Positions 35,863 to 45,438 of a stretch of 64,000 nucleotides of DNA are shown in pieces. This DNA comes from an uncultured Clostridium sp. (lineage in GTDB: Bacteria; Bacillota; Clostridia; Peptostreptococcales; Peptostreptococcaceae): contig CAMBXR010000001.1 in the NCBI GenBank assembly GCA_945871955.1, positions 1 through 64,000 on the forward strand, given 5' to 3'. Position 1 is the first letter of the stretch. Every line of letters starts with the position of its first letter. The position numbers and the translations under genes are program-made. The notes beneath the pieces are model-generated. The model saw only the letters and a list, made by a program, of their open reading frames with translations, was not told the origin of the DNA and did not search any database.

Positions 35863-37308
35863 TTATACTTTTAAATCTACTTCTAAACCAATACAATCTT
35901 TAAATTCTGATATAGCTGGTTCTAAATATTCGTTAACAAATTCAACAACTTGCTCAGGTGCTCTTCCTACGAAGTTCATAGGGTCTAAAATAGATAATAT
36001 CTCATCTTTATTTAACATGCTAAATGCATCATCTTCAATAATTAAATCTATTAAATTATTGTTTAAACCTTCATGTTTCACCCTATAAGCAGCTTTCATA
36101 GATAACTCTCTTATTACCTCATGTAGTTCTTGTCTATCTCCGCCTCTTTTTACAGCTTCCATAAGTATGTTTTCTGTAGCCATAAATGGTAATTCTTCAT
36201 CTATATGTTTTCTTATCATATTTTCATATACAACTAGACCATCTGTTACATTTATACCTATTTCAAGTATAGCATCTGTTGCCATAAACGCTTGTGGTAT
36301 AGCAAGTCTTTTATTAGCAGAATCATCTAAACTTCTTTCTAACCATTGTGTAGCTTCAACTAAAGCTGGTGAAATTGATTCTGATATTATATATTTTGAT
36401 AAAGAAGCTATTCTTTCACTTCTCATAGGATTTCTTTTATAAGCCATAGCAGATGACCCTATTTGATTTTTTTCAAATGGCTCTTCTATTTCTTTTAAAC
36501 TTTGTAATAATCTTATATCATTTGTCATTTTATGCATACTTTGAGCTATTCCAGCTAGTACATTTAAAACTTGAGAATCTAATTTTCTTGTATAAGTTTG
36601 TCCACTTACTTTATAAGATTCTTTATATCCCATTTTTTCACATACTATTTTATCTAACTCTTTTATTTTATCTGCATCGTTTTCAAATAAACTCATGAAA
36701 CTAGCTTGAGTACCAGTTGTACCTTTAACTCCTCTAAGTTTCATATTATCAAGTCTATAATTTAAGTCTTCTAAATCTATTATTAAATCTTGTGCCCATA
36801 AAGTAGCTCTTTTACCTACTGTTGTAAGCTGTGCTGCTTGGAAATGAGTAAATCCTAAAGTTGGAACATCTTTGTATTTTAAAGAGAATTCTTTAAGGTT
36901 ATCTATTAAGTTAACAAGCTTTACTCTTATTAATTTTAAAGCTTCATTCATTTGTATTACATCTGTGTTGTCTCCAACATATGCTGAAGTAGCACCTAAA
37001 TGTATTATACCTTTTGCTTTTGGGCATTGTAATCCATAAGCTTTTACATGACTCATTACATCATGTCTTACTTCTCTTTCTATTTTTCTTGCTTCATCAA
37101 AATTTATATCATCTACATGAGCTTTTAATTCTTCAATTTGCTCATCTGTTATATTTATTCCTAATTGCTTTTCTCCTTCAGCTAATGCAATCCATAACTT
37201 TCTCCAAGTTGAAAATTTAAATTGTGGAGAAAAAATATAACTCATGTTTTTACTACAATATCTGTCTGTTAAAGGATTTGAATATGTTGTATATTTATTA
37301 TCTATCAT
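35863..37308 (-). CDS. purB: Adenylosuccinate lyase
   Basis: 481 residues of the fumarase/aspartase superfamily. It acts twice in purine synthesis, releasing fumarate from SAICAR and from adenylosuccinate. Visible blocks: HDVMSHVKAYG, IHLGATSAYVGDNTD (about 87-101), TLGFTHFQAAQLTTVGKRA with the catalytic His, and the signature GSSAMAYKRNPMRSE (about 285-299) with the catalytic Ser loop. ATG 37308 has AAGGACGG 6 bases upstream; another ATG at 37329 has no site. No other purine genes are adjacent. Confidence 0.94.
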   Translation of the reverse strand: MIDNKYTTYSNPLTDRYCSKNMSYIFSPQFKFSTWRKLWIALAEGEKQLGINITDEQIEELKAHVDDINFDEARKIEREVRHDVMSHVKAYGLQCPKAKGIIHLGATSAYVGDNTDVIQMNEALKLIRVKLVNLIDNLKEFSLKYKDVPTLGFTHFQAAQLTTVGKRATLWAQDLIIDLEDLNYRLDNMKLRGVKGTTGTQASFMSLFENDADKIKELDKIVCEKMGYKESYKVSGQTYTRKLDSQVLNVLAGIAQSMHKMTNDIRLLQSLKEIEEPFEKNQIGSSAMAYKRNPMRSERIASLSKYIISESISPALVEATQWLERSLDDSANKRLAIPQAFMATDAILEIGINVTDGLVVYENMIRKHIDEELPFMATENILMEAVKRGGDRQELHEVIRELSMKAAYRVKHEGLNNNLIDLIIEDDAFSMLNKDEILSILDPMNFVGRAPEQVVEFVNEYLEPAISEFKDCIGLEVDLKV

Positions 37309-37397
37309 TTTTATACCGTCCTTATTCATTTATTCTACAAAGACTATTATACATAATATAACGAACTATAACAATATTTTTTATTTATTTGTTCACA

Positions 37398-38306
37398 TTA
37401 TTTTTTATTTAATTTAAAATTATCTTTTTCTAGCAGATAATCTATACTTTCACTATCCACAAAATTCAGTACATGTTTATATCTAATAGCATAGTATTTA
37501 TCGCTCCAGCCAAGCTGTTTTTTTATATCTTCTTTATCTGCACCAAGCATTAAAGAAATGGCTGCATATGAGTGTCTCAAATCCTTTGCAGAATACTGTG
37601 GTAAACCAGCCATTTCAAAAGCTTTTTTAACTATAAGTCTTACATTTCTATCTGTAATAGACTGACTTTTTTGTGTGGTAAATATGTATTCATCAGTAGG
37701 TATTATTATTTCACTAAGACCTGAAAAATATCTATAACTTTCTATTAATTTAAAACAATAAGGATGTAGTTTTACTACTCTCTCTTTTTTACCTTGTCCT
37801 AATCTTACATAGAAATTATCTTCTTCATCGACAATTAAATCCTTCCACTTTACTTTTACTAGCTCATTTAATAAACAACCTGTTGTAACAAGAAATACCA
37901 TTATTAATCTATCTCTTGCATTTAATTTATATAATGAGTCTATAAGCTTATTAATTTCTTGTATGCTTAGTACATCTTTTTTACCTTTTTCTCTTGTCAC
38001 CATAGGTTTTTTTACAAAGGTAAATGGGTTTATCTCTATATATTTTTCCCTCTTCATAAAAGCATAAAAACTATGCAAATAACTAAAAATTTTCTCACAT
38101 GTTGAAAGAGCATATTCTTCTTCAATGGATGATATGAAATCTCTACATTCATTTTTAGTTACTTCCAATAAATCTTCTACTTTGCTACTCTCTTTAAATA
38201 AGATTATTTTACTTAAGTAGTCTTTTTTTGTTGCTGGTGTCATTTTTATTGAGAATAATTGAAATATTTCATACTCTTTATTACTTAATATGTAATTTTC
38301 CTCCAT
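37398..38306 (-). CDS. Tyrosine recombinase-like protein lacking the first catalytic Arg
   Basis: 302 residues: a SAM-like N-terminal core-binding domain (about 15-100) and a tyrosine recombinase catalytic domain (about 110-295). In the TTGCLLNELVKVKW block, Leu stands where the first catalytic Arg is expected (TGxRxSEL). The other residues can be traced: Lys in GQGKKERVV, Lys-x-x-Arg in SAKDLRHSYA (Lys replaces the usual first His), Trp in LGWSDK, and Tyr in IRYKHV. GGAG is 6-7 bases upstream of the ATG. It is 14 bases after the helicase gene, so the two form an operon. No phage genes are present. Confidence 0.8.
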   Translation of the reverse strand: MEENYILSNKEYEIFQLFSIKMTPATKKDYLSKIILFKESSKVEDLLEVTKNECRDFISSIEEEYALSTCEKIFSYLHSFYAFMKREKYIEINPFTFVKKPMVTREKGKKDVLSIQEINKLIDSLYKLNARDRLIMVFLVTTGCLLNELVKVKWKDLIVDEEDNFYVRLGQGKKERVVKLHPYCFKLIESYRYFSGLSEIIIPTDEYIFTTQKSQSITDRNVRLIVKKAFEMAGLPQYSAKDLRHSYAAISLMLGADKEDIKKQLGWSDKYYAIRYKHVLNFVDSESIDYLLEKDNFKLNKK

Positions 38307-38320
38307 AATATCTCCTTCTA

Positions 38321-40108
38321 TTATTCTTTATTTATAGAATCTACTATTATTTTTATCAATTCACTAGAATTCTCATTAAAAGTAGTAGTAATCGTTAAAT
38401 ACTCACTAGCTCTATTCATTACCATATATATTTTATTTAAATCTCCTACAAAATCATTAACTTGATAGTCTTGATCATTTTCACTTATTGTTTGATTATA
38501 TAACATCTCTAATTCGCAGAATACCACAGCTTTAAACTCTAAATTTTTAATAAAATATAAATTAGATATAGTTATTCCACTTCTTTTAGCATGTTTAGTT
38601 AAATTTTCATCCCCCATAATATATGGTATACTTACATCATCCAATGCTTTTCTTAATAAATATTGGAAATATATTGTCTTACCATTTTTTAATCTTTTCT
38701 TGTTATAAGGAAATACTATGGCTATATCGCTATAGTTTAATCCTTTATTATTTAGCAAATATTTAATTTCCCATAATATAGAGCTAATCTGGTCTTCTAA
38801 ATCCTCAGCTTTTACTATTTGTGCCATAATTCCATCTTTCATAATAGATTTACTTGGCTTGTATATTTCTCTTTTTATATTATTTCTTAAAGATTTTATA
38901 TATTTATTGGCATTTTTACAGAATTCATTAGAAAAATCAACAATTGCTTTTTTCTGTCTATAGTTTTCATCAAGTAAAACTTCTTCATCAAACTCTATAT
39001 AATCTAATGTTTTTTTGAATATATTTACATTATTATAAATATTTAAATATTCACAATAATACATATTAAAGATATATTTTTTTTCATATAAAAACTCTTG
39101 AATAAACTCCACATATTTTTGCTCAAAACATTCGCTCTCATCTATAAATATACCTTTGTACATTCTTTTATTTTTTATAACATTTTTAGCTTGTTTTATT
39201 AAATTATTAAAAGTTTTTTCATAATCCTTTTTTAGCATATTATGGTCTAATACTAAATTATATCTTTTAGATAATTTAAATACAAAAGAAGAAATCGTAT
39301 GTACTTCTAAATTATTATTTTCTTTATATAATAATTTGATGCTTTCTTTCAGTTGATTACAAAGTTGTTTTGTGTGAGTAAAAATTACAAAGTTATGATG
39401 TGGATAAATACGAGCTAATTTTATTGCTCTACTAAGCATAATAGTAGTCTTTCCACTTGCCGTTGGACCTTGAATCAATGATTTACCATAATTTATACTT
39501 AAGGCCTTCTCTAATTGATTATTAGTAAGCATATTAGCCGTATAAGTGTAATCATCTTGAGAAAAAGTAATTTTCTTAAACTCTTTATTAAGATGATAAG
39601 CACCATTTAGTTCATAATACTCAGGACATATATCCAATAAATATAGGTTTAATTCTATTTCATTATTTTCTTCACTTAAATATTTTTCTAATTCTTTAGG
39701 TTTATTTATTATATTCTTTAATTTATTTTTATCTATTATATTATTATTTACAAACTCCTCAAAACCATAGTCATCTTCTATAGTTACATATGGCATAATA
39801 AATACATAATTAAAACTAATATTGCTATGTAATTGAGCCATCTTCAACTTTAATAGTTCATTTTCTTCATTCATTACTTCTATTAGTTCTTCATCTAATA
39901 TGGAAAACAAATCTTCACTAGTATCCATGAACTTAACAAAAAGTATTTTATTATCCTTAATATATAATAAATCTGTATTAATTCCTCTAAAAGGAGTAAC
40001 TTTTGGCACTACATTTGTATTGTCATTAATTTTTTCGTAAAAAATTTTTTCTACTTCTTTTACTCTCAATGCATCTAATTGTGAATCTATTTTTATATTT
40101 TGTCTCAA
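38321..40108 (-). CDS. UvrD-like SF1 helicase with NERD-like N-terminal domain
   Basis: 595 residues. The N-terminal 165 look like a NERD-type nuclease-related fold (VVPKVTPFRGINTDLLYIKD, then KILFVKF). The rest is a UvrD/Rep helicase: motif I GPTASGKTT (about 213-221), motif Ia VIFTHTKQL, motif II IFIDESECF, motif III-IV LLDENYRQ, motif V ITISNLYFIKNLEFKAVVF, and motif VI MVMNRASEYLTIT. Motif V has IKN in place of the usual SKG. The start is TTG 40108, with GGGGG 8 bases upstream. The tyrosine recombinase-like gene follows 14 bases on. DNA repair or defence is inferred. Confidence 0.75.
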   Translation of the reverse strand: MRQNIKIDSQLDALRVKEVEKIFYEKINDNTNVVPKVTPFRGINTDLLYIKDNKILFVKFMDTSEDLFSILDEELIEVMNEENELLKLKMAQLHSNISFNYVFIMPYVTIEDDYGFEEFVNNNIIDKNKLKNIINKPKELEKYLSEENNEIELNLYLLDICPEYYELNGAYHLNKEFKKITFSQDDYTYTANMLTNNQLEKALSINYGKSLIQGPTASGKTTIMLSRAIKLARIYPHHNFVIFTHTKQLCNQLKESIKLLYKENNNLEVHTISSFVFKLSKRYNLVLDHNMLKKDYEKTFNNLIKQAKNVIKNKRMYKGIFIDESECFEQKYVEFIQEFLYEKKYIFNMYYCEYLNIYNNVNIFKKTLDYIEFDEEVLLDENYRQKKAIVDFSNEFCKNANKYIKSLRNNIKREIYKPSKSIMKDGIMAQIVKAEDLEDQISSILWEIKYLLNNKGLNYSDIAIVFPYNKKRLKNGKTIYFQYLLRKALDDVSIPYIMGDENLTKHAKRSGITISNLYFIKNLEFKAVVFCELEMLYNQTISENDQDYQVNDFVGDLNKIYMVMNRASEYLTITTTFNENSSELIKIIVDSINKE

Positions 40109-40209
40109 TTTGCATTCCCCCTTTATAGTAATTATATCATTTAAACATATATTTTACTATATTATCAAATATATACATTTCGTTACAATAAATTTCCCTA
40201 AGTATTAAA

Positions 40210-40235
40210 AAAAGGAGAGTGAAAACTCTCCTTTT
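40210..40235 (-). terminator. Terminator of rny
   Basis: AAAAGGAGAGT pairs with ACTCTCCTTTT across a GAAA loop, with a run of seven T on the minus strand. Confidence 0.9.
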
Positions 40236-40237
40236 AA

Positions 40238-41776
40238 TTATTTAGCATATTCTATAGCTCTTGTTTCTCTGATTATACTTACTTTTATTTGACCTGGATA
40301 TTCAAGCTCATCTTCAATTTGTTTAGTCATCTTTCTAGCTAATAAATGAAGTTCTTCATCATTAATAGCTTCAGGTTTAACCATTATTCTTATTTCTCTA
40401 CCAGCTTGAATTGCATAAGATTTTTCTACACCTTCATAAGAGCTAGCTATTTCTTCAAGTTTTTCTAATCTCTTAATATAAGCTTCTAAAGTTTCTCTTC
40501 TTGCTCCTGGTCTTGCTGCAGATATAGCATCTGCTGCTGTAACTAGTACTGCTTCAACACTTTGTGGCTCATAATCTCCATGGTGAGTACTCATAGCATG
40601 TATAACTTCCTTAGATTCTTTATATCTTCTAAGTAAATCCATACCTATTTCAACATGTGTACCTTCCATTTCATGATCCACAGCTTTACCTATATCATGA
40701 AGTAATCCAGCTCTTTTAGCTAATTTTATGTCTGCACCTATTTCCGCAGCCATAATTCCAGCTATATGAGCAACTTCTATTGAATGCTTTAATACATTTT
40801 GACCATAACTAGTTCTATAGTTTAGTCTACCTAGTAATTTAACTAATTCAGGATGTAGAGAATGTACACCAGTTTCAAATATAGCTTGTTCACCATATTC
40901 TTTTATGATGTTTTCCACTTCTTTTCTTGATTTTTCAACCATTTCTTCTATTCTTGCTGGATGTATTCTTCCATCTGATATTAGTTTTTCTAATGCAATT
41001 CTTGCAACTTCTCTTCTAATAGGATCGAACCCTGATAAAATCACAGCTTCTGGAGTGTCATCAATTATAAGATCTATACCTGTTAAAGTTTCTAATGTTC
41101 TTATATTTCTTCCCTCTCTACCTATTATTCTCCCCTTCATTTCATCGTTAGGTAAATTAACTACTGTAACAGTAGTTTCTGCAACATGATCTGCTGCACA
41201 TTTTTGAATAGCATAGCCTATTATTTCTCTAGATTTCTTTTCAGCTTCTTCTTTAGCTTGAGTTTCTATATCCTTTATCATTATAGACATTTCATGTCTT
41301 ACTTCTCTTTCAGCATTTGCAAGAATTATTTCTTTAGCTTTTTCAGATGTAACTCCAGATATATCTTCAAGTTTTTCAAGCTGTTTAACTTTTATTTCTT
41401 CTACTTCTTCTTCTTTCTTTTGTACTGATTTTAGTTTTTCATTTAAACTAAATTCTTTACTTTCTAGGTTTTGTTGCTTTCTTTCGATAGCTTCTTCCTT
41501 TTGAAGAACTCTTCTTTCATATTTTTGAACTTCATTACGTCTTTCTCTTTGCTCTTTTTCAGCGTCAGTTCTCCATTTATGAATTTCTTCTTTTGCTTCT
41601 AATAATTTTTCTTTTTTTATTGTTTCTGAGTCTTTATTTGCTTTATCTATTATATCATTGGCTAGAGCTTTAGCTTCACCAATTTTAGTTTCAGATATGT
41701 TTTTTCTAACAAAATATCCAACTATAATACCAATAGCTAAACCAAGTATGCTGGCTATTATTTCTATGACATCCAC
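40238..41776 (-). CDS. rny: Ribonuclease Y
   Basis: A 512-residue membrane-anchored endoribonuclease that starts decay of many mRNAs. Layout: a transmembrane helix (about 5-25), a long Glu/Lys coiled coil (about 30-190), a KH domain ([15 protein letters not shown], about 215), an HD domain with [21 protein letters not shown] (about 360), and a C-terminal region. The annotated GTG (41776) directly abuts GGAG, leaving no spacer, so the true start may be a rare codon a few positions in (ATA at 41767). RnpY partners such as YlbF occur at 17824. The promoter is at 41946-41974. Confidence 0.95.
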   Translation of the reverse strand: MDVIEIIASILGLAIGIIVGYFVRKNISETKIGEAKALANDIIDKANKDSETIKKEKLLEAKEEIHKWRTDAEKEQRERRNEVQKYERRVLQKEEAIERKQQNLESKEFSLNEKLKSVQKKEEEVEEIKVKQLEKLEDISGVTSEKAKEIILANAEREVRHEMSIMIKDIETQAKEEAEKKSREIIGYAIQKCAADHVAETTVTVVNLPNDEMKGRIIGREGRNIRTLETLTGIDLIIDDTPEAVILSGFDPIRREVARIALEKLISDGRIHPARIEEMVEKSRKEVENIIKEYGEQAIFETGVHSLHPELVKLLGRLNYRTSYGQNVLKHSIEVAHIAGIMAAEIGADIKLAKRAGLLHDIGKAVDHEMEGTHVEIGMDLLRRYKESKEVIHAMSTHHGDYEPQSVEAVLVTAADAISAARPGARRETLEAYIKRLEKLEEIASSYEGVEKSYAIQAGREIRIMVKPEAINDEELHLLARKMTKQIEDELEYPGQIKVSIIRETRAIEYAK

Positions 41777-41945
41777 CTCCTTTGTAATAATCCCAAAATA
41801 TCAATATCATTCTTTAACATCATTTAAATTATGCCCTTTTTAGACTAGAAGGCCCAAGTTTAAAATTTAATAAAGTTTCTTTATCTATAATCTTGGAATA
41901 CTTTAAATAAAACCATCTTAATTTAAAATATTTTATCCTCATTTA

Positions 41946-41974
41946 ATTTTATAATTTTTTCTATATCATGTCAA
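41946..41974 (-). promoter_or_regulatory. Promoter of rny
   Basis: On the minus strand TTGACA (41974-41969) and TAAAAT (41951-41946) are 17 bases apart, giving a leader of about 160 bases before the rny start. Confidence 0.7.
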
Positions 41975-42002
41975 GTTTATAGGAGGTGTGTATATATTTT
42001 TA

Positions 42003-43031
42003 TTATTCAATTTCTTGATTTTCTTCAACTATTGTTTTATCAAGGTTATAATGTTCTCTAACTTTAGCATTAATTTCATCTGTTAAATCCATATTATCTG
42101 CTAAGAACTTCTTAACATTTTCTCTACCTTGTCCAAGTTTTATATCATTATATGCGTACCAAGATCCTGATTTTTTAACTATATCTATATCAGCAGCAAT
42201 ATCTAATAAATCACCTATTTTAGATATACCTTCCCCGTACATTATATCAAATTCAGCTTGTTTAAATGGTGGAGCAACTTTGTTTTTAACAACTTTTACT
42301 CTAGTTCTATTTCCTAAAACTTTATCACCTTGTTTTATACTATCTATTCTTCTTACATCAAGTCTTACTGATGAATAGAATTTAAGAGCACGTCCACCTG
42401 TAGTAGTTTCAGGATTACCAAACATTATACCAACTTTTTCTCTTAACTGGTTAATAAATATAGCAACACAATTAGATTTTTTAATTGATCCTGTTAATTT
42501 TCTTAATGCTTGAGACATAAGTCTTGCTTGTAAACCTACGTGAGAATCTCCCATTTCTCCTTCAATCTCAGCTTTTGGAACTAATGCTGCAACTGAGTCA
42601 ACTACTATTATATCTATAGCACCAGATCTTATTAATGCCTCTGTTATTTCTAGAGCTTGTTCCCCTGTATCTGGTTGAGATATTATTAAGTTATCTATAT
42701 CTACACCTAAAGCTTTAGCATAAACTGGATCTAGAGCATGTTCTGCATCTATGAATGCTGCTATACCACCATTTTTTTGCGCTTCAGCTACTGTATGTAG
42801 AGCAACTGTTGTTTTACCTGAAGATTCTGGTCCATATATTTCAACTATTCTTCCCTTTGGAAGTCCACCTATACCAACTGCTATGTCAAGTCCTATTGAA
42901 CCTGTTGATATAGCTTCAACACCCATTGATGATGCTTCCCCAAGTCTCATAACTGACCCTTTTCCAAAATCTTTTTCTATTTTTCCTAAAGCCTGATTAA
43001 GGGCTTGTAACTTTTCTTGTTCTATACTCAT
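42003..43031 (-). CDS. recA: Recombinase RecA
   Basis: 342 residues. ATP-dependent strand exchange in homologous recombination and co-protease for LexA. Signatures: [13 protein letters not shown] (Walker A, about 64-76), [16 protein letters not shown] (Walker B, about 137), the [15 protein letters not shown] signature, and [37 protein letters not shown] start at ATG 43031, with AAAGGA 8 bases upstream; in-frame codons further up would add residues not seen in RecA. A promoter and a LexA-type box lie just upstream. No clear terminator separates it from the rny leader. Confidence 0.97.
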   Translation of the reverse strand: MSIEQEKLQALNQALGKIEKDFGKGSVMRLGEASSMGVEAISTGSIGLDIAVGIGGLPKGRIVEIYGPESSGKTTVALHTVAEAQKNGGIAAFIDAEHALDPVYAKALGVDIDNLIISQPDTGEQALEITEALIRSGAIDIIVVDSVAALVPKAEIEGEMGDSHVGLQARLMSQALRKLTGSIKKSNCVAIFINQLREKVGIMFGNPETTTGGRALKFYSSVRLDVRRIDSIKQGDKVLGNRTRVKVVKNKVAPPFKQAEFDIMYGEGISKIGDLLDIAADIDIVKKSGSWYAYNDIKLGQGRENVKKFLADNMDLTDEINAKVREHYNLDKTIVEENQEIE

Positions 43032-43056
43032 ATTATTCATCCTTTCTTTTTCTAAC

Positions 43057-43068
43057 AAACATTTGTTC
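43057..43068 (-). promoter_or_regulatory. LexA-type SOS box of recA
   Basis: On the minus strand GAAC-N4-GTTT, the form reported for clostridial LexA sites, lies about 8-20 bases after the predicted transcription start. Confidence 0.65.
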
Positions 43069-43082
43069 TATTTATCATACTT

Positions 43083-43111
43083 ATTATATCCTATAAAACT
43101 TTCGTAGTCAA
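43083..43111 (-). promoter_or_regulatory. Promoter of recA
   Basis: On the minus strand TTGACT (43111-43106) and TATAAT (43088-43083) are exactly 17 bases apart. Confidence 0.8.
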
Positions 43112-43340
43112 TTGAATTTATACTTGTAAAAACTCATACAATAAAAAAATTTATTTTTATTAAACTACTACATGTTTATTACACCTCATATATACAACTT
43201 CATGTTTTTATTACTATCATAGCCACCCATTAATTAAAGTCTTATACTCATAATATATATTATAAGTTATTTTTTCTGTAAAGACGTACATTTATATTTA
43301 TAAACTTATAATCTATCTTTTATACGAATATTTTTTATTT
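43112..43340. other. Non-coding gap between recA and pgsA
   Basis: About 230 AT-rich bases upstream of the recA promoter, part of a 354-base gap between genes. I see no frame with coding character and no RNA element. Some Firmicutes carry cinA at this place; no trace of it is visible. Confidence 0.5.
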
Positions 43341-43344
43341 TCTA

Positions 43345-43383
43345 AAAAAATCCTTCCTTAATTTAATCAAGGAAGGATTTTTT
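43345..43383 (-). terminator. Terminator of pgsA
   Basis: A 15-bp stem with the core TCCTTCCTT/AAGGAAGGA and a 9-base loop is followed on the minus strand by a T-run. Confidence 0.88.
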
Positions 43384-43385
43384 GT

Positions 43386-43928
43386 TTATTTACTATTCAT
43401 AAATAATTCTTTATTTTTATATAAATAATCTATACCTGAGTATAAAGTAAATATTGTTGCAATTATCATAAATATTGTTCCTATTTGTAATAATAAATTG
43501 TTATTTATATTTGCTCCAAATAATAATATTATTATTGCCAACATTTGACTAATAGTTTTAATTTTACCCCCACCACTTGCAGCAATAACTTTTCCATCAG
43601 CTGCAGCAATAGCTCTTAATATACTTACAGTAAGTTCTCTTGAAACAATAATTATAACCATCCATCCAGCAACTAAATTTGATTCTATCATACATATAAG
43701 TGCTGATATTACTAATAATTTATCTGCTAGAGGGTCCATAAATTTCCCAAAGTCAGTTACTAAATTATTTTTTCTTGCAATATATCCATCTAGGGCATCT
43801 GTTATGGATGCAATAATAAATATTAAACAAGCTATTAAATAATGATTAGTTATATTACTTATCATTATTATTATAAATACCGGTATTAACAAAATCCTAA
43901 GTAATGTTAATTTATTTGGCAAATTCAT
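43386..43928 (-). CDS. pgsA: CDP-diacylglycerol-glycerol-3-phosphate 3-phosphatidyltransferase
   Basis: A 180-residue integral membrane enzyme that makes phosphatidylglycerol phosphate, the committed step to anionic lipids. The CDP-alcohol phosphotransferase motif is complete: DALDGYIAR, then FGKFMDPLADK (about 44-70), with all Asp residues. Five to six membrane spans. GGGGG lies about 9 bases upstream of the ATG. The gene overlaps the end of rimO by 17 bases, indicating translational coupling. Confidence 0.95.
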   Translation of the reverse strand: MNLPNKLTLLRILLIPVFIIIMISNITNHYLIACLIFIIASITDALDGYIARKNNLVTDFGKFMDPLADKLLVISALICMIESNLVAGWMVIIIVSRELTVSILRAIAAADGKVIAASGGGKIKTISQMLAIIILLFGANINNNLLLQIGTIFMIIATIFTLYSGIDYLYKNKELFMNSK

Positions 43929-45249
43929 CTTGAATATCCCCCATTAAATCATACTCTAGAGCTGTATTTATTTTTACATTTACAAAGTCTCCTGGTTCTA
44001 ATTCAGTATGAGATTTTACATATACGATACTGTCTATTTCTTCTGCATCAAACTGAGTTCTTCCCACATAAACATTATTTTCTATTTGTTCTTCTATTAA
44101 AACTTCATAAGTATTTCCTACTTTGTTTTTGTTTATTTCTTCAGAGATTTCTTGTTGTATCATCATTATAGTATCTCTTCTTTGCTCTTTTACTTCTTGT
44201 TCTAAATGATTTGGAAGTTTATCTGCTGCTGTTCCTTCTTCTCTTGAATAAGGGAATACACCAAGTTTATCAAACTTAACTTCTTTAACAAATTCCACAA
44301 GCTCCTCAAAGTCTTTTTCATCTTCTCCTGGGAATCCCGTTATTAAAGTTGTTCTTAATGTTGCATTTGGTATAGCACTTCTAATCATATTAACTTTTTC
44401 TAATAATTCTTCTTTAGTAGTTTGTCTATTCATTAGTTTTAATATTTTATTACTTGCATGTTGTATTGGCATATCAAAGTAAGAACAAATATTATCATGT
44501 CTTCTTATTACATCAACTAACTCTTTTGTTATTGACTCTGGATATGAGTACATTATTCTTATCCATTTTAATCCTTCTATTTTTGCAAGTTCTTCTAATA
44601 ACTGTGGAAGTCTAGCTTCACCGTATATATCTGATCCATACATCGTTGAATCTTGCGCTATAACTACAAGCTCTTTTACTCCATTTTCTGCAAGAGATTT
44701 TGCTTCAGCTACTATGTCTTCTATTTTTCTACTTTTTTGTTTTCCTCTTAATTTAGGTATTATACAATAAGTACAGTGCTTATCGCATCCTTCACTTATT
44801 TTTAAATAAGCCATATATTCTGGTGTAGAAACATATCTTGGAAGATCTTCATTGTAAACAACTTCTATATCTTTTAAAGATACTATTTGCTTTTCTTTTT
44901 GTAATCCTTCTAATATCTCATCTATATTTTGATAACTTCCTGTTCCTACTATGGCATCTATTTCAGGTATTTCTTGTTTTAATTCATCAGAATATCTTTG
45001 TGCTAAACATCCTGTAACTATAAGTAATTTTAAATTTCCAGTTTCTTTAAGATTTGCAAATCCTATTATTGTATCTATAGATTCTTGTTTTGCTGATTCT
45101 ATAAATCCACATGTATTTACTAATATTACATCTGCTTCTTCAAAATCTCCTGTTAATTTATATCCTTTTTTATTTAATATACCCATCATTATTTCTGCAT
45201 CTACTAGGTTTTTTGAACAACCTAATGATTCTAGTGCTATTTTTAACAT
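43912..45249 (-). CDS. rimO: Ribosomal protein S12 methylthiotransferase
   Basis: A 445-residue radical-SAM enzyme that methylthiolates the conserved Asp of ribosomal protein S12. UPF0004 domain: ESLGCSKNLVDAE, NTCGFIESAKQESID and VTGCLAQRY, with three cluster Cys. The radical-SAM core SEGCDKHCTYCIIPKLRG (about 148) has CxxxCxxC. The C-terminal TRAM domain is about 375-440 (EEINKNKVGNTYEVLIEEQ). The LGC and SEGCD wording separates it from MiaB. AAGGAG is 8 bases upstream of the ATG. It overlaps pgsA. Confidence 0.94.
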   Translation of the reverse strand: MLKIALESLGCSKNLVDAEIMMGILNKKGYKLTGDFEEADVILVNTCGFIESAKQESIDTIIGFANLKETGNLKLLIVTGCLAQRYSDELKQEIPEIDAIVGTGSYQNIDEILEGLQKEKQIVSLKDIEVVYNEDLPRYVSTPEYMAYLKISEGCDKHCTYCIIPKLRGKQKSRKIEDIVAEAKSLAENGVKELVVIAQDSTMYGSDIYGEARLPQLLEELAKIEGLKWIRIMYSYPESITKELVDVIRRHDNICSYFDMPIQHASNKILKLMNRQTTKEELLEKVNMIRSAIPNATLRTTLITGFPGEDEKDFEELVEFVKEVKFDKLGVFPYSREEGTAADKLPNHLEQEVKEQRRDTIMMIQQEISEEINKNKVGNTYEVLIEEQIENNVYVGRTQFDAEEIDSIVYVKSHTELEPGDFVNVKINTALEYDLMGDIQDEFAK

Positions 45250-45435
45250 TGTTTAACTCCTTCCGCTGCTGTCTTATGAAAACTAGTTAATTTATCTTTT
45301 ATGTCTTTTATGTTTTCAAATATTATTACGTCATTATATTAATATATAATCATCATTATATTCTTTTTCTCTTATTACATCAATAAAAATTGTGTTTTCA
45401 AACTCTAAAATATTCTCTATATTGATTATTTTCAG
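45243..45435 (-). pseudogene. Probable frameshifted small gene between ftsK and rimO
   Basis: Two short frames meet to give one sensible sequence. Frame 1 (45435-45334) ends FENTIFIDVIREKEYNDDYILI before a stop. Frame 2 (45338-45243) reads NDVIIFENIKDIKDKLTSFHKTAAEGVKQC and stops within the rimO start codon. Removing one T near 45336 would join them into a protein of about 60 residues. There is no good start codon or ribosome binding site. It could be a decayed gene, or chance coding. Confidence 0.4.
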
Positions 45436-45438
45436 GTT

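Noticed and set aside
37398..38306. Tyrosine recombinase as evidence of a prophage or integrative element
   Set aside because: No phage structural, excision or transfer genes, no tRNA target and no flanking direct repeats are visible, and the catalytic Arg is missing.
41981..42085. Plus-strand frame behind AGGAGGTG at 41981, antisense to the recA end
   Set aside because: A ribosome-binding-like string and a short GTG frame of about 34 codons exist, but the sequence is the complement of recA and shows no coding character of its own.
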